A stretch of DNA of 64,000 nucleotides from an uncultured Clostridium sp. (GTDB lineage: Bacteria > Bacillota > Clostridia > TANB77 > CAG-508), in contig CAKNJR010000001.1 of assembly GCA_930986425.1 (NCBI GenBank), forward strand, positions 62,001 through 126,000, given 5' to 3'. Within the stretch, counting starts at the first letter, position 1, and every line of letters starts with the position of its first letter. The notes under the pieces are model-generated. The model did not search any database. It worked only from the letters and a program-made list of their open reading frames with translations, and was not told the DNA's origin. The position numbers and the translations under genes were made by a program. Of this stretch, positions 42,540 through 53,208 are shown in pieces.

Positions 42540-44909
42540 TTATTTTCTTAATTCTGCACCATGTTTACTTTGTAATCCAGATACTACCTTTTCAATAACT
42601 TTGTTTACTTCTTCGTCTGTCAATGTTTTGTTTGCATCGCCTAAAGTTACTGAAAATGCTATACTTTTCTTTCCTTCTGGTATTCCTTTTCCATCATATA
42701 AGTCAAATACTTTTGATTCTTGCAATAATTTTCCACCATTATTTTTTATTGTTTTTAATAATTCTTGAGCTGGAACTTCTTTATTTACAAGAACAGCTAT
42801 ATCTTTCTTTACGACTGGGAATTTTGAAAGTTCTTTATATTTCATTTTTCCAACTTTTTTAGTAAGTAACTTATCTAAGCTAATTTCCATTACATATACT
42901 TCTTCTTTACAAAGTTCTGGTGTAACTCTACCAATTAGGCCTACATTTTCTCCATTTACTGAAATTATTGCAGATTTTCCTGGATGCATTTCTTCTGGAA
43001 GCTTCTCTTTATCCGCTACAAAACTATATCTTCCACCATATCCTAAATAGTCAAGTAATTCTTCACATATACCTTTTATAATATAGAAGTCAACCTGTTT
43101 TGTATTTAATCCTAAATAATATTCTCCTGTCATTAAGCAAGCTAATTTATTTTCTTCTTTGTATTCACCTCTTTCAATATAAAATGCTTTTGCAATTTCA
43201 AATAAGCAAATATCTTTATTATCTCTTGCAACATTATATTCGTAAGTTTTAAGTAATGAAGTAATCAAACTTTGTCTTAAAGCATTTCTTTCTTCTGTAA
43301 GAGGTGCTAAAATTTTGATTATATCATTATTTTTCATTGTAAACATATTTGCTTCTTTTTCACTTACCAAACTATATGTTAATGTTTCATTTAATCCAAG
43401 GTTTATCATCTTATTTCTTATTTCTCTAGTAGTTCTATCATAAGAACCCTTCTTAATAGGCATTTCTTTTAATCTACCTTGAATATTATCTACACCATAT
43501 ATACGTCCAACTTCTTCTATCAAATCTTCTTTAATTGAAATGTCTAATCTTCTTGTTGGAACATAAACAATCATTTTAGCGCCATTTTTCTCCACTTTAA
43601 ATCCTAATCTTTCAAATATGTTTATAATTTCTTTTTCTGTTAAGCTAGAACCTAATAGTGAATTAATATTTTCTACAGTAATTTCTATTTTTTTATCTTC
43701 CTTGCTAGTTTTATCATAAACTTCCATGCCGCCAATAACTGTTGCATCAGCATATTTTTCAAGCAAGTTACATGACCTTTCTATTGCCATATATGTTCTG
43801 TTAGGGTCTAATCCTTTTTCAAATCTATTGCTTGCTTCACTCCTTAAAATTTTGTTTGAAGTTCTTCTTATTTTTACACTATTAAATATTGCTGCTTCAA
43901 TTATTATGTTTTTAGTATTTTCTGTTATTTCTGTGTCATATCCACCCATAACACCAGCAAGTCCTATTGCCCTTTTTCCATCTGAAATAACTATATCTTC
44001 ACTGCTTAGAGTTCTTTCTTGCTTATCTAAAGTTGTTAGTTTTTCTCCTTCTTCTGCCATTCTAACTTCTATCATTCCTTGTAACTTATCTGCATCATAG
44101 AAATGTAGTGGTTGACCTGTTTCTAGCATTACATAGTTACTTATATCTACAACATTGTTTATTGGTCTTATGCCTGATGCCATAAGTTTTTCTTTCATTT
44201 CTGGAGTACTTTCATGTATTTTCACATTTTCTACTTTTTTAGCTAAGAATAATGTGCAATTATCTGTTGCTATATTTAATTTAAAATCTAATTTTCCATT
44301 ATCTTTATGAGTTAAATCGATTGGCTTTACCTTTTTATCATAAATAGCTCCTACTTCATAAGCCATTCCTAAAATACTAAGCAAATCTCCTCTATTTGCA
44401 GTTAATTCAAAATCTATTACTCCATCTTTCATATGCATATATTCTATTGGTTCTCCTCCTACTGGAGCATCATTATCTAACTCATGAATTCCTGCTTTAT
44501 CTTCTTCTTTTAAGAATTTACTTTCTATTCCCAATTCTGCAATTGAGCAAAGCATTCCATTAGATTCTTGACCTCTTATTACAGATTTTTTTATTTCTCC
44601 TCCTGGAAGTTTTGCTCCCGGAAGTGCAACAATAACTTTCAATCCTTTTCTTACATTTGGAGCTCCACAAACTATTTGCAAAGTTTCTTTTCCTGTATTT
44701 ACTTTGCATACATGCAAATGGTCTGAATCTGGATGCATTTCACATTCTAAAACTTCTCCAATAACTAAGTTAGTTGCTTCTATTAGCATTCCTTCTGAAT
44801 CATATTCATTTCCGACTTTTGTCATGTCTTCTGCAAGCTCATGAACAGCTTCTTTTGAATTTATATCTATATCTAAATAATCTTTTAGAAAATTTGTACT
44901 TAATTTCAT
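42540..44909 (-). CDS. pheT: phenylalanyl-tRNA synthetase beta subunit
   Basis: 789 residues, normal family length. Visible parts: EMAP/OB-fold-like tRNA-binding domain (VIGEVLECEMHPDSDHLHVCKVNTG ~50-75), the B3/B4 editing region, B5 (SLTEKEIINIFERLGFKV, DISIKEDLIEEVGRIYG), and the FDX-ACB end (KELSKFPVVKKDIAVLV, FSVTLGDANKTLTDEEV). With PheS it forms the alpha2-beta2 enzyme charging tRNA-Phe. AAAGGAATG precedes the ATG; it follows pheS by 95 nt and shares the T-box leader at 46043-46311. Confidence 0.97.
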   Translation of the reverse strand: MKLSTNFLKDYLDIDINSKEAVHELAEDMTKVGNEYDSEGMLIEATNLVIGEVLECEMHPDSDHLHVCKVNTGKETLQIVCGAPNVRKGLKVIVALPGAKLPGGEIKKSVIRGQESNGMLCSIAELGIESKFLKEEDKAGIHELDNDAPVGGEPIEYMHMKDGVIDFELTANRGDLLSILGMAYEVGAIYDKKVKPIDLTHKDNGKLDFKLNIATDNCTLFLAKKVENVKIHESTPEMKEKLMASGIRPINNVVDISNYVMLETGQPLHFYDADKLQGMIEVRMAEEGEKLTTLDKQERTLSSEDIVISDGKRAIGLAGVMGGYDTEITENTKNIIIEAAIFNSVKIRRTSNKILRSEASNRFEKGLDPNRTYMAIERSCNLLEKYADATVIGGMEVYDKTSKEDKKIEITVENINSLLGSSLTEKEIINIFERLGFKVEKNGAKMIVYVPTRRLDISIKEDLIEEVGRIYGVDNIQGRLKEMPIKKGSYDRTTREIRNKMINLGLNETLTYSLVSEKEANMFTMKNNDIIKILAPLTEERNALRQSLITSLLKTYEYNVARDNKDICLFEIAKAFYIERGEYKEENKLACLMTGEYYLGLNTKQVDFYIIKGICEELLDYLGYGGRYSFVADKEKLPEEMHPGKSAIISVNGENVGLIGRVTPELCKEEVYVMEISLDKLLTKKVGKMKYKELSKFPVVKKDIAVLVNKEVPAQELLKTIKNNGGKLLQESKVFDLYDGKGIPEGKKSIAFSVTLGDANKTLTDEEVNKVIEKVVSGLQSKHGAELRK

Positions 44910-45004
44910 TTTTCATTCCTTTCTTGCCATAGCTTTTTTAATACTTTAGGCAAAATATTTTGCTATTTATATTTAGCTTCTACATATTAGTCTTTTCTTT
45001 TTAC

Positions 45005-46042
45005 TTATATGTCCATCCTATCAAACTGACTTAAAAATCTTACATCATTTGCATATAATAATCTCATATCTGTAATTCCATATTTAAACATTGCAAGCCT
45101 ATCTAAACCTGTTCCAAATGCAAATCCTGTATATTTTTCTGGGTCATAACCATTCATTTTTAATACGTTTGGATGAACCATTCCAGAACCTAAAAGTTCA
45201 ATCCAGCCTGTATGCTTGCATAAGTTACAACCTTTTCCACCACATTTAAAACAGCTTACATCAACTTCATAAGATGGCTCTGTAAATGGGAAGTAACTTG
45301 GTCTGAATCTTAGTTTTGTATCTTCTCCTAGCATATGTTTCATAAATACTTCAAGTGTTCCTTTTAAGTCTGCAAATGTTATATCTTTATCTATAACTAA
45401 GCCTTCAACTTGATTAAATTGGTGTGAATGTGTTGCGTCATCTTCTCTTCTATATGTTTTTCCCGGTACTATAACTCTTATTGGAGATTTTTCTTCATTT
45501 GTCATCATTGCTCTTGCTTGAACAGCAGATGTTTGAGTTCTAAGCAAGTATTCGGTTGTTATATAGAAACTATCTTGCATATCCCTTGCTGGATGTCCTT
45601 TTGGCAAATTTAATCTTTCAAAACAATATTCATCAGTTTCAAGCTCTGGTCCAGATATTACATCATATCCCATTGAAACAAATAAATCTTCAACTTCTTC
45701 AATTATTCTATTTAAAGGATGTTTGCTTCCTCTTCTTGCTTTTGTTGATGGTAGTGTAACATCTATTCTTTCTGATTCTAGTTTTTTCGCAATTTCTGCT
45801 CTCTTTAACTCTTCTTCTTTTGATGATATTATTTCTTCTAATTCATCTCTAACTTTATTTACCATACTTCCTATAACTGGTCTTTTCTCCTTTGAAAGGC
45901 TTCCCATTTGTTTTAAAAGTGCTGTTAATTCACCTTTTTTTCCTAAGTATTTTACTCTAGTTTCTTCTAGAGATTTTAATTCTGCACAATTTTTTAATTC
46001 TTCTAGTGCATTTTTTTCAATTTGTTTTACCTGTTTCTCCAT
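45005..46042 (-). CDS. pheS: phenylalanyl-tRNA synthetase alpha subunit
   Basis: 345 residues from the ATG at 46042 (AAGGAAGG upstream; a TTG at 46066 is inside the terminator region). N-terminal coiled coil, class II core with motif 2 ([17 protein letters not shown]) and motif 3 ([18 protein letters not shown]), and the Phe-pocket [30 protein letters not shown] adds a Cys cluster seen in many bacterial PheS. Catalyses Phe adenylation and transfer. Expression controlled by a tRNA-Phe T-box. Confidence 0.97.
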   Translation of the reverse strand: MEKQVKQIEKNALEELKNCAELKSLEETRVKYLGKKGELTALLKQMGSLSKEKRPVIGSMVNKVRDELEEIISSKEEELKRAEIAKKLESERIDVTLPSTKARRGSKHPLNRIIEEVEDLFVSMGYDVISGPELETDEYCFERLNLPKGHPARDMQDSFYITTEYLLRTQTSAVQARAMMTNEEKSPIRVIVPGKTYRREDDATHSHQFNQVEGLVIDKDITFADLKGTLEVFMKHMLGEDTKLRFRPSYFPFTEPSYEVDVSCFKCGGKGCNLCKHTGWIELLGSGMVHPNVLKMNGYDPEKYTGFAFGTGLDRLAMFKYGITDMRLLYANDVRFLSQFDRMDI

Positions 46043-46311
46043 TTTTACCTTCCTTTCTGGATACAAAAACGAACTATTTGCCCATAGGACGAATAGTTCG
46101 TTGTACCACCTAATTTTATTAATTTATATAATAAACTAACCTCTATAGTTTTAACGGTGCAACCGCTTTCCCTACTACTATATTCAGAAAAGAATCTCAA
46201 AAGTGAAATTTCAGTAAATACCATATGGCGTTTCTCAGCTTTCCGCCTCTCTGTAATATGTTTTCTATTTACCTACTTTGCTTTTTCTTAGATTTTATTT
46301 CTATTAAAACT
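46043..46311 (-). promoter_or_regulatory. T-box leader for pheST (tRNA-Phe)
   Basis: Minus strand has the T-box ATTAGGTGGTACAA (46101-46115) then the terminator stem AACGAACTATTCGTC ... AAATAGTTCGTT with TTTTT (46072-46103). Stem I carries AGAGAGGCGGAAAGCTGAG. The specifier, read as TTC (46205-46207) followed by A and CTT, codes for Phe. The parallel position in the ileS leader reads ATC followed by A and CTT. Uncharged tRNA-Phe would stabilise the antiterminator and allow pheST transcription. Confidence 0.85.
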
Positions 46312-46317
46312 GTATCT

Positions 46318-46346
46318 ATTGTAACATATTGTTTTGAGAAATGCAA
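46318..46346 (-). promoter_or_regulatory. sigma-A-type promoter for pheST
   Basis: Minus strand TTGCAT (46341-46346), 17-nt spacer, TACAAT (46318-46323), immediately before the T-box leader. Confidence 0.65.
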
Positions 46347-46365
46347 GTTTCAACATTATTTATAA

Positions 46366-46992
46366 TTATTTTGCACTTACTTTTCCCTTTTCATTCTTTA
46401 CAGTAACATAAATTGTAACACCTGCATAAACTATCATTACTATCGGCATTGTAAGCACATCTATTGGTAGTCTTGTTATTGCATATATGCTGTATACTAT
46501 ACCTTCTGCAAATATAAGTTTTACAAGTAATTCTACTATTTCTTTTACTCCTCTAAATCTTATAGAATAGTATACAACAATAAGTGCTGTTGCAATCATT
46601 AATGGCACTACATATGGGCTTATAATATCTCTTATTTGTACATTTGAATTATATTGTACTGCTATATCTGCTGATGTCAATTCTAAAGAATATTTTTCAT
46701 TTATTTTTGTTACTAAAGATTCTATTTGTTCTTCATTTACTGATGATACTTTTATTAACACAGATTCATTATATACTTCTACTTTTTGAACAATTATTTG
46801 TCCATCTTGCCAAACTTCTCTTGCAATTGATTTTACATCATCAGTATTAAATTGTTGGTCTAAATCAAATATAATTGAAACACCTTCTGCATAATTTAAG
46901 TCAACATTTAATCCTCTTATTCCTGTTAGTACTATTGCAATTATAAATATTATAATTAAAACAATAATTAATATTTTACTTTTTTTACTCAT
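46366..46992 (-). CDS. secF: SecF-like translocase subunit, short form
   Basis: 208 residues. One N-terminal helix (ILIIVLIIIFIIAIVLTGI), a periplasmic-type domain with the SecF-position motif LNYAEGVSIIFDL, and about three C-terminal helices (YVVPLMIATALIVVYYSIRF..., VLTMPIVMIVYAGVTIYVTV). Typical SecF is ~300 residues with six helices, so this one lacks part of the membrane core. Identification rests largely on order: yajC, a TIGR04086-like gene, secD and secF. AAAGGAACA precedes the ATG. Confidence 0.8.
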   Translation of the reverse strand: MSKKSKILIIVLIIIFIIAIVLTGIRGLNVDLNYAEGVSIIFDLDQQFNTDDVKSIAREVWQDGQIIVQKVEVYNESVLIKVSSVNEEQIESLVTKINEKYSLELTSADIAVQYNSNVQIRDIISPYVVPLMIATALIVVYYSIRFRGVKEIVELLVKLIFAEGIVYSIYAITRLPIDVLTMPIVMIVYAGVTIYVTVKNEKGKVSAK

Positions 46993-47023
46993 ACTATTGT
47001 TCCTTTCTTATCCTGCTAAGATT

Positions 47024-48466
47024 TTATTTTTCTTTTTTACTACTTACACAACTTAAAAATGTTCTAGTTATTACAAAATTGTATATTATAGTTGTAACTA
47101 AGCCCCAGAATATTATCATTCCGAAACTAAATAGTGACATCCAATTTGAGAAACAACATACAACTGCTAAGATTAGTATTGGTATCATTGATAAAGTAAA
47201 CTTAGTAATTGCTTTTGTAAATGATTTGTCTACATTTTTTTGTAGTCTATTTAGTATCATAATACAGAATATATAGTTAATTACAAATACTAATGCAATA
47301 GCAAATATTCCTTCTAATGAGATTGTTACATTTGCATATCTAAGTATTAATAGATATAGAGCAATAAATCCTATTGAGCAAACTGTTAATATTACTCCAT
47401 TTACTCTATATTTAACAATTGCAACTATAAACATTATAAGAGCTATACATATTCCAATTCCTATTAATATATATATAGTATTTTGTTCTATTGGTGATGA
47501 TATATATACATTTCCTGTAACAGAATATTGTACAGGCATAGCATCATTTTCTAATATTGAAGCTAAGCTTTCTGCTTGATAAACTAATATTCTTTCGCTA
47601 TCATCAGAAGATGCACTACCTAAAGATAAAGACATAACACCATTGTCTATTACAGTATCAAAAGATGTTGTCATCATGCTTGTACCATCTATGTACAAAC
47701 CAATTTCAATTGTATTATCTGTCTCTTCTTCACTTTCTGCTGTTTCATCAGCAACTTCATTTGAAGTTTCATTAGTTGTAGCATTTTCAGAAGTTTCGTT
47801 TGTTGCTTCTTCTGAATTTTCTGTTGTCTCGTTTGTAGCTGTTTCGTTATAAGTTGAGTTTGTTTCTCCTACAATATTTTCTTCTGCTGTATCATTTGTA
47901 ACAGTATTTTGATAATCTCTAGTTATATCTCTAAATTTTCTTGAGCCAGCATTATTGAAGTTAATATTCATATATATTGAAGAAGATGATGTATTATATG
48001 TAGATTGAATTGCTTGAACATCTACGCTTCTTATATCATCATTATTCATTAAAACTTCATCATTTGAAGTATTTCTAATTTCAAAATTACCTTTTTGAGT
48101 TATATCTGCTAAAATATAATCTGTTTGAGTATTTTCTGGAATAGTTATTTCAATTTGACCAGTTGACTCATCACATCTTACAGTATAGTCCTCAACACCC
48201 ATAGATTTTAATCTTGCTTTAATAACATTTGCTGATTTTACAAAGTTATCATAAGTAAGAACATCTTCAGTGTTTCCTTCATCTTCTTCATCTACAACTA
48301 ATAGAATTTTCCTATACCCTTCTAAATCTGTTCCTAAAGAATAGTCAGGTATTCTATTTTCCATTTGGTTCTTATCTTGATAAAAAATACCTACAAAAGA
48401 TATTATACTTATTAATATAATAATAAGTAATATTAGTACGATGCTTAGTTTTTTTTGTGCTTTCAT
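47024..48466 (-). CDS. secD: SecD-like translocase subunit with acidic Thr/Asn/Glu-rich insert
   Basis: 480 residues. N-terminal helix, domain ending YSLGTDLEGYRKILLVVDEEDE (the DLxGG motif is weak), central QIEITIPENTQTDYILADITQKGNFEIR typical of SecD, then six-ish helices (ILIGIGICIALIMFIVAI onward). Between ~180 and ~230 an insert (NETTENSEEATNETSENA...) is unusual for SecD and would lie outside the membrane. With SecF it uses proton flow to assist export. Immediately upstream of secF. AGGAGGA before the ATG. Confidence 0.85.
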   Translation of the reverse strand: MKAQKKLSIVLILLIIILISIISFVGIFYQDKNQMENRIPDYSLGTDLEGYRKILLVVDEEDEGNTEDVLTYDNFVKSANVIKARLKSMGVEDYTVRCDESTGQIEITIPENTQTDYILADITQKGNFEIRNTSNDEVLMNNDDIRSVDVQAIQSTYNTSSSSIYMNINFNNAGSRKFRDITRDYQNTVTNDTAEENIVGETNSTYNETATNETTENSEEATNETSENATTNETSNEVADETAESEEETDNTIEIGLYIDGTSMMTTSFDTVIDNGVMSLSLGSASSDDSERILVYQAESLASILENDAMPVQYSVTGNVYISSPIEQNTIYILIGIGICIALIMFIVAIVKYRVNGVILTVCSIGFIALYLLILRYANVTISLEGIFAIALVFVINYIFCIMILNRLQKNVDKSFTKAITKFTLSMIPILILAVVCCFSNWMSLFSFGMIIFWGLVTTIIYNFVITRTFLSCVSSKKEK

Positions 48467-48474
48467 TTTTCCTC

Positions 48475-48876
48475 CTATTTATGGAAATTAACACCAATTA
48501 TACCTCCTACCATTCCAGCAATTATTGAAAATATAATCATAATAACTGATTGTAAATTCAATGAAAATCCTGCCACAAATATGCTTGATAGTAAATATAT
48601 TGTGAGTATATAAATAGCTCCAACAATTGAACCATTTAGTATTCCATTTTTATTTATATTTATTGCACTAACAATGCTACCTACAAAGATGCTTAGTGCT
48701 GATATTATTATAACTGATACAGTTATAATATTTTCTGAAACATTAGTATAAGTTAGTATTATTGATATTATTAATAAGCAAATTGCACTTATTACTAGTG
48801 CTATTCCACTTCCTATTAATATTTTACTAACATTACTTTTTGTAGAACTTTTAGATATATTTTCTATTTTTTCCAT
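48475..48876 (-). CDS. TIGR04086-type membrane protein in yajC-secDF operon
   Basis: About 133 residues from the ATG at 48876 (GAGGT upstream; a GTG at 48882 is possible). Four membrane helices: ILIGSGIALVISAICLLIISIIL, ITVSVIIISALSIFVGSIVSAI, LNGSIVGAIYILTIYLLSS, and VIMIIFSIIAGMVGGIIGVNF. The Gly-rich final helix and the position between yajC and secD match the TIGR04086 family of spore-former membrane proteins. Function unknown; perhaps linked to export or sporulation. Confidence 0.7.
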   Translation of the reverse strand: MEKIENISKSSTKSNVSKILIGSGIALVISAICLLIISIILTYTNVSENIITVSVIIISALSIFVGSIVSAININKNGILNGSIVGAIYILTIYLLSSIFVAGFSLNLQSVIMIIFSIIAGMVGGIIGVNFHK

Positions 48877-48928
48877 ATGCACTTACCTCACTTTCTAAAA
48901 TCAGTATATGCTAAGTGCATATGTTTTA

Positions 48929-49207
48929 TTACTCTATTGTTCTATCATCTAATCCTGCAACTGCCCATTTTTCTATTGATAATTTTACATTGTCAGGACG
49001 TGTTTTTAGTATTATTCTATCTTCTAATACTTCTTCTATTTCACCAGACAAACCTGTATAGGTTATTATTTTATCACCTTTTTTTAGTTCATCTTGCATT
49101 TTTTTTATTTCTTTTTCTTGCCTTTTCTTAGGCAATATACTTAAATAATATAACCCAAGTATTAATAAAATAGTAATTATGGTAATAATTAATTGTTTAT
49201 AATCCAT
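48929..49207 (-). CDS. yajC: YajC preprotein translocase subunit
   Basis: 92 residues from the ATG at 49207, GGAGG six bases upstream. One N-terminal helix (LIITIITILLILGLYYLSI), then LPKKRQEKEIKKMQDELKKGDKIITYTGLSGEIEEVLEDRIILKTRP, the YajC signature, where KK-Q and GD-I-T-GG-G are typical. Accessory of SecDF. Usual order tgt-yajC-secD-secF is conserved here with the WG gene between tgt and yajC. Confidence 0.93.
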   Translation of the reverse strand: MDYKQLIITIITILLILGLYYLSILPKKRQEKEIKKMQDELKKGDKIITYTGLSGEIEEVLEDRIILKTRPDNVKLSIEKWAVAGLDDRTIE

Positions 49208-49266
49208 TTTTCCTCCATCTTTTTTATTTTTAAGATGTATATTTATATGTATTTGCTGCATCAGTA

Positions 49267-50763
49267 TTATTGGTTGGTATTATTTCCACTTATTGTATTG
49301 TCTGTACTTACAGTATTTGCATTATTTGTATCTGTTGTATTGCTTGTATTTTCATTACCTTGGTTCATACTCGCTTGTTGTTGGCGTACGAAATCTACCA
49401 AATCTATTGTTTGTCCTTGGAATAATGCATAGTAAGTAGTTTCTCCTTGAGTTGTTAGTGAATATATTGTATCTAATACTATATTTATAAATAAGTTACC
49501 ATCTGATGTAACCATTCCATATTTTTTAGTTCTAGTATTTCCGCTTACCTCATCAAGTTCCACAACTATACCATTTAGCTCAGGTATTATTATTACATCT
49601 GTTGCTCTTGACTCAATTGATGTATCTGCATCACAGCCTAAACCATCATATTCTAATGGCAATATTAGGTTTCCATTTATATCTATTAGTCCCCATTTAC
49701 CATCTCTTTGAACTGGAATACAATTATCCATTAAAATGTATCTGTTGGTTACATTTATATCATTAATTGTATTTGGTAAACCTATTTGGTCGTAGTCTTG
49801 GTAAACTATAATTTTTCCATTTCTATTTACAACACCTTGTTTATTATTACTTGTTACTAAATACAATCCTAAGTTTTTGTCTAATTCTTTAATGTCGTCA
49901 TATTCTAATCTTACTTTTGTTATACCATCACTACCGATAATTCCCATTTTTCTATCAGTTGTTTCTACTATAAAATCATTACTTCCTTCAACAAATTCTA
50001 TACTATTATATCTTGTTCCTATAATAACATTTGTTGGGTCTGCTAAGCTTGCAACACCATACTGATTCGTATTTGCATCTTTTATAACAACTAAATTATA
50101 TAATAATGCTTTTTGATTATTAAATAGTATTGTATCTGATAAGTTGCTTGTTTCTACAGTTAAAGCTGAATTTGATATTTGACCTGAATAGTATTCTGCT
50201 AAATAACTTAAACTAAAAATTGATATTGTATTTTCTTCAGTAATATAATCATATCTTACATTAAAAGCTCTTTGCAATCCATCTGAAATTATATATAAGT
50301 CTGCTCCTGATGTTAATATAGGCTCACTTAGAGTAAATGTTTGACTTTCAGTATCTTCTGTTGAAACTGCATTATATTTATAAATTTTACTTGAACCGGA
50401 TTCAAATGAAACGATTTCTTTTGAATTATTTATATAGCATTTGGTTCTATCTTCTGTATATTCTCCATAACCTCCGTTATAAACATTATAACCTAAAAGT
50501 CCCGCCATTTCACGGATGGAAATATATACTTTATCGTTTTGAAATAAAAACAAATTAGAACTATATCCACTTTGTCTTACTCCATCCAAATTAAACTTAA
50601 ATTGTGTAGTAAGTAAACTTTGGCTATAAATCCAAACAAATGCTGCTGCTATTATAAGTAATATTATTAAAATAATAACTATAATAAATCCAATTTTAAC
50701 TCCTGTAATTTTCTTAGGGTTATTTTCTGGAATATTTTCCATTAAATCCATTTTAAAATCCAT
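49267..50763 (-). CDS. membrane-anchored stalk-domain/WG-repeat protein
   Basis: 498 residues with one N-terminal helix (VKIGFIIVIILIILLIIAAAFVW). A copper-amine-oxidase-like stalk domain (VYISIREMAGLLGYNVYNGGYGEY) follows, then WG-type repeats: QYGVASLADPTNVII, KQGVVNRNGKIIVYQDYD, KWGLIDINGNLILPLEYD, KYGMVTSDGNLFI. A Thr/Asn-rich tail ends the protein. Extracellular beta-rich structure likely. Lies between tgt and yajC, probably co-transcribed. Function unknown; stalk plus WG proteins are surface- or wall-related in clostridia. Start at 50763 or 50751. Confidence 0.75.
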   Translation of the reverse strand: MDFKMDLMENIPENNPKKITGVKIGFIIVIILIILLIIAAAFVWIYSQSLLTTQFKFNLDGVRQSGYSSNLFLFQNDKVYISIREMAGLLGYNVYNGGYGEYTEDRTKCYINNSKEIVSFESGSSKIYKYNAVSTEDTESQTFTLSEPILTSGADLYIISDGLQRAFNVRYDYITEENTISIFSLSYLAEYYSGQISNSALTVETSNLSDTILFNNQKALLYNLVVIKDANTNQYGVASLADPTNVIIGTRYNSIEFVEGSNDFIVETTDRKMGIIGSDGITKVRLEYDDIKELDKNLGLYLVTSNNKQGVVNRNGKIIVYQDYDQIGLPNTINDINVTNRYILMDNCIPVQRDGKWGLIDINGNLILPLEYDGLGCDADTSIESRATDVIIIPELNGIVVELDEVSGNTRTKKYGMVTSDGNLFINIVLDTIYSLTTQGETTYYALFQGQTIDLVDFVRQQQASMNQGNENTSNTTDTNNANTVSTDNTISGNNTNQ

Positions 50764-50796
50764 CCTTTCCTTTTATATATCAAGGGATGAAATTAA

Positions 50797-51936
<1,140 letters not shown>

Positions 51937-51941
51937 TTATT

Positions 51942-51992
51942 TTTTCAGTTTTGGACGGTCCTAAAATGAAAAATGCAACTGAGAACTGAAAA
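51942..51992. repeat. short inverted-repeat element in the queA-tgt gap
   Basis: TTTTCAGTT (51942-51950) and AACTGAAAA (51984-51992) flank 33 nt that include GGACGGTCC (51953-51961). GGACCGTCC recurs at 59829-59837. Small clostridial palindromic repeats carry similar motifs; here it may be a MITE-like relic or a terminator. Confidence 0.4.
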
Positions 51993-51994
51993 TT

Positions 51995-53020
51995 TTATAA
52001 TATTAGCATTGCATCTCCAAAGCTAAAGAATCTATATTTTTCTCTTACTGCTTCTTCGTATGCTTTCATTATGTAGTCTTTTCCTGCTAAAGCTGATACA
52101 AGCATTAGTAATGTTGATTCTGGAAGATGGAAATTTGTAACTAATCCATCTATGCATTTGAATTTATATCCCGGATAAATATAAATTCCTGTATCTCCTT
52201 CACATGCTTTAACTAAGCCAGTATTTTCATCTGCAATTGTTTCTAGTGTTCTACATGAAGTTGTTCCAACTGCTATAACTCTTTTCCCTGCCTTTTTAGT
52301 TTCATTTATTTTGTCAACATCTTCTTGTTTTATATAATAATGTTCTGTATGCATATGGTGGTCTTCAATGTTTTTTTCTTTTACTGGTCTAAATGTTCCT
52401 ATTCCAACATGTAGAGTGACATTTGCTATTTTTATACCTTTTTCTTCTATTTTTTGCAATAACTCTGGTGTAAAATGCAATCCTGCTGTAGGAGCTGCTG
52501 CTGAGCCTTCATATTTTGCATATACTGTTTGATATCTATCATTTTCTTTTAGACTTTCGTGGATATATGGTGGAAGTGGCATAAGACCTATTTGGTCTAA
52601 AATCTCATTAAAAATGCCATCATATGTGAATTTGACTTTTCTTGTTCCATCTGGTAAAGTTTCAAGTATTTCTGCTTTTAAAAGTCCATCTCCAAATATA
52701 ACTTTTGCTCCAACATGAAGCTTATTTCCTGGTCTAACCATTGCTTCCCATATATCGCCTTCTATATTTTTAAGAAGTACAAATTCTACATTTGCTCCAG
52801 TTTCTTTTTTGCCATAAAGTCTTGCTGGTATAACTTTTGTATTATTTCTTACCAAGCAATCTCCTGGCTCTAAATAATCAATTATATCTTTAAATATTTT
52901 GTGTTCTATTGTTTGATTTTTTCGATTTAGTACCATTAATCTTGATTCATCTCTATTTTTTATTGGTACTTGTGCGATTAATTCCTCTGGTAAATCATAA
53001 TAAAATTCTTTAAGTTCCAT
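51995..53020 (-). CDS. queA: S-adenosylmethionine:tRNA ribosyltransferase-isomerase QueA
   Basis: 341 residues from the ATG at 53020 (GAAGG seven bases upstream; an earlier in-frame start at 53098 has no site). The N-terminal [27 protein letters not shown], the core [11 protein letters not shown] and [15 protein letters not shown] [12 protein letters not shown], and [15 protein letters not shown] are QueA hallmarks. It adds the epoxycyclopentane to preQ1-tRNA, producing epoxyqueuosine, the substrate of QueH. Confidence 0.97.
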   Translation of the reverse strand: MELKEFYYDLPEELIAQVPIKNRDESRLMVLNRKNQTIEHKIFKDIIDYLEPGDCLVRNNTKVIPARLYGKKETGANVEFVLLKNIEGDIWEAMVRPGNKLHVGAKVIFGDGLLKAEILETLPDGTRKVKFTYDGIFNEILDQIGLMPLPPYIHESLKENDRYQTVYAKYEGSAAAPTAGLHFTPELLQKIEEKGIKIANVTLHVGIGTFRPVKEKNIEDHHMHTEHYYIKQEDVDKINETKKAGKRVIAVGTTSCRTLETIADENTGLVKACEGDTGIYIYPGYKFKCIDGLVTNFHLPESTLLMLVSALAGKDYIMKAYEEAVREKYRFFSFGDAMLIL

Positions 53021-53160
53021 TAAAAAGCCTTCTTTCTTTTTGCAATTGTTTTTTATCTTCATATGCTTTCGGAAGAGCGTTTCAAATGCATCCTCCAAAA
53101 CAGATTTTTACTTATATAGTTTACAATAATTTACAGGATAAATCAAGTAATTTAGCAAAT

Positions 53161-53200
53161 AAAAAGACTCTATTCGTTAAAATTCGAATAGGTCTTTTTG
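53161..53200 (-). terminator. terminator after ileS
   Basis: Minus strand stem AAAAAGACCTATTCG / CGAATAGAGTCTTTTT with an AT loop. It separates ileS from queA-tgt. Confidence 0.85.
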
Positions 53201-53208
53201 TTTTTCAA

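Noticed and set aside
47460..47515. Short TATATATA runs in secD similar to the leader tracts.
   Set aside because: They are in the frame of secD, short and interrupted, and no leader ORF or terminator is near.
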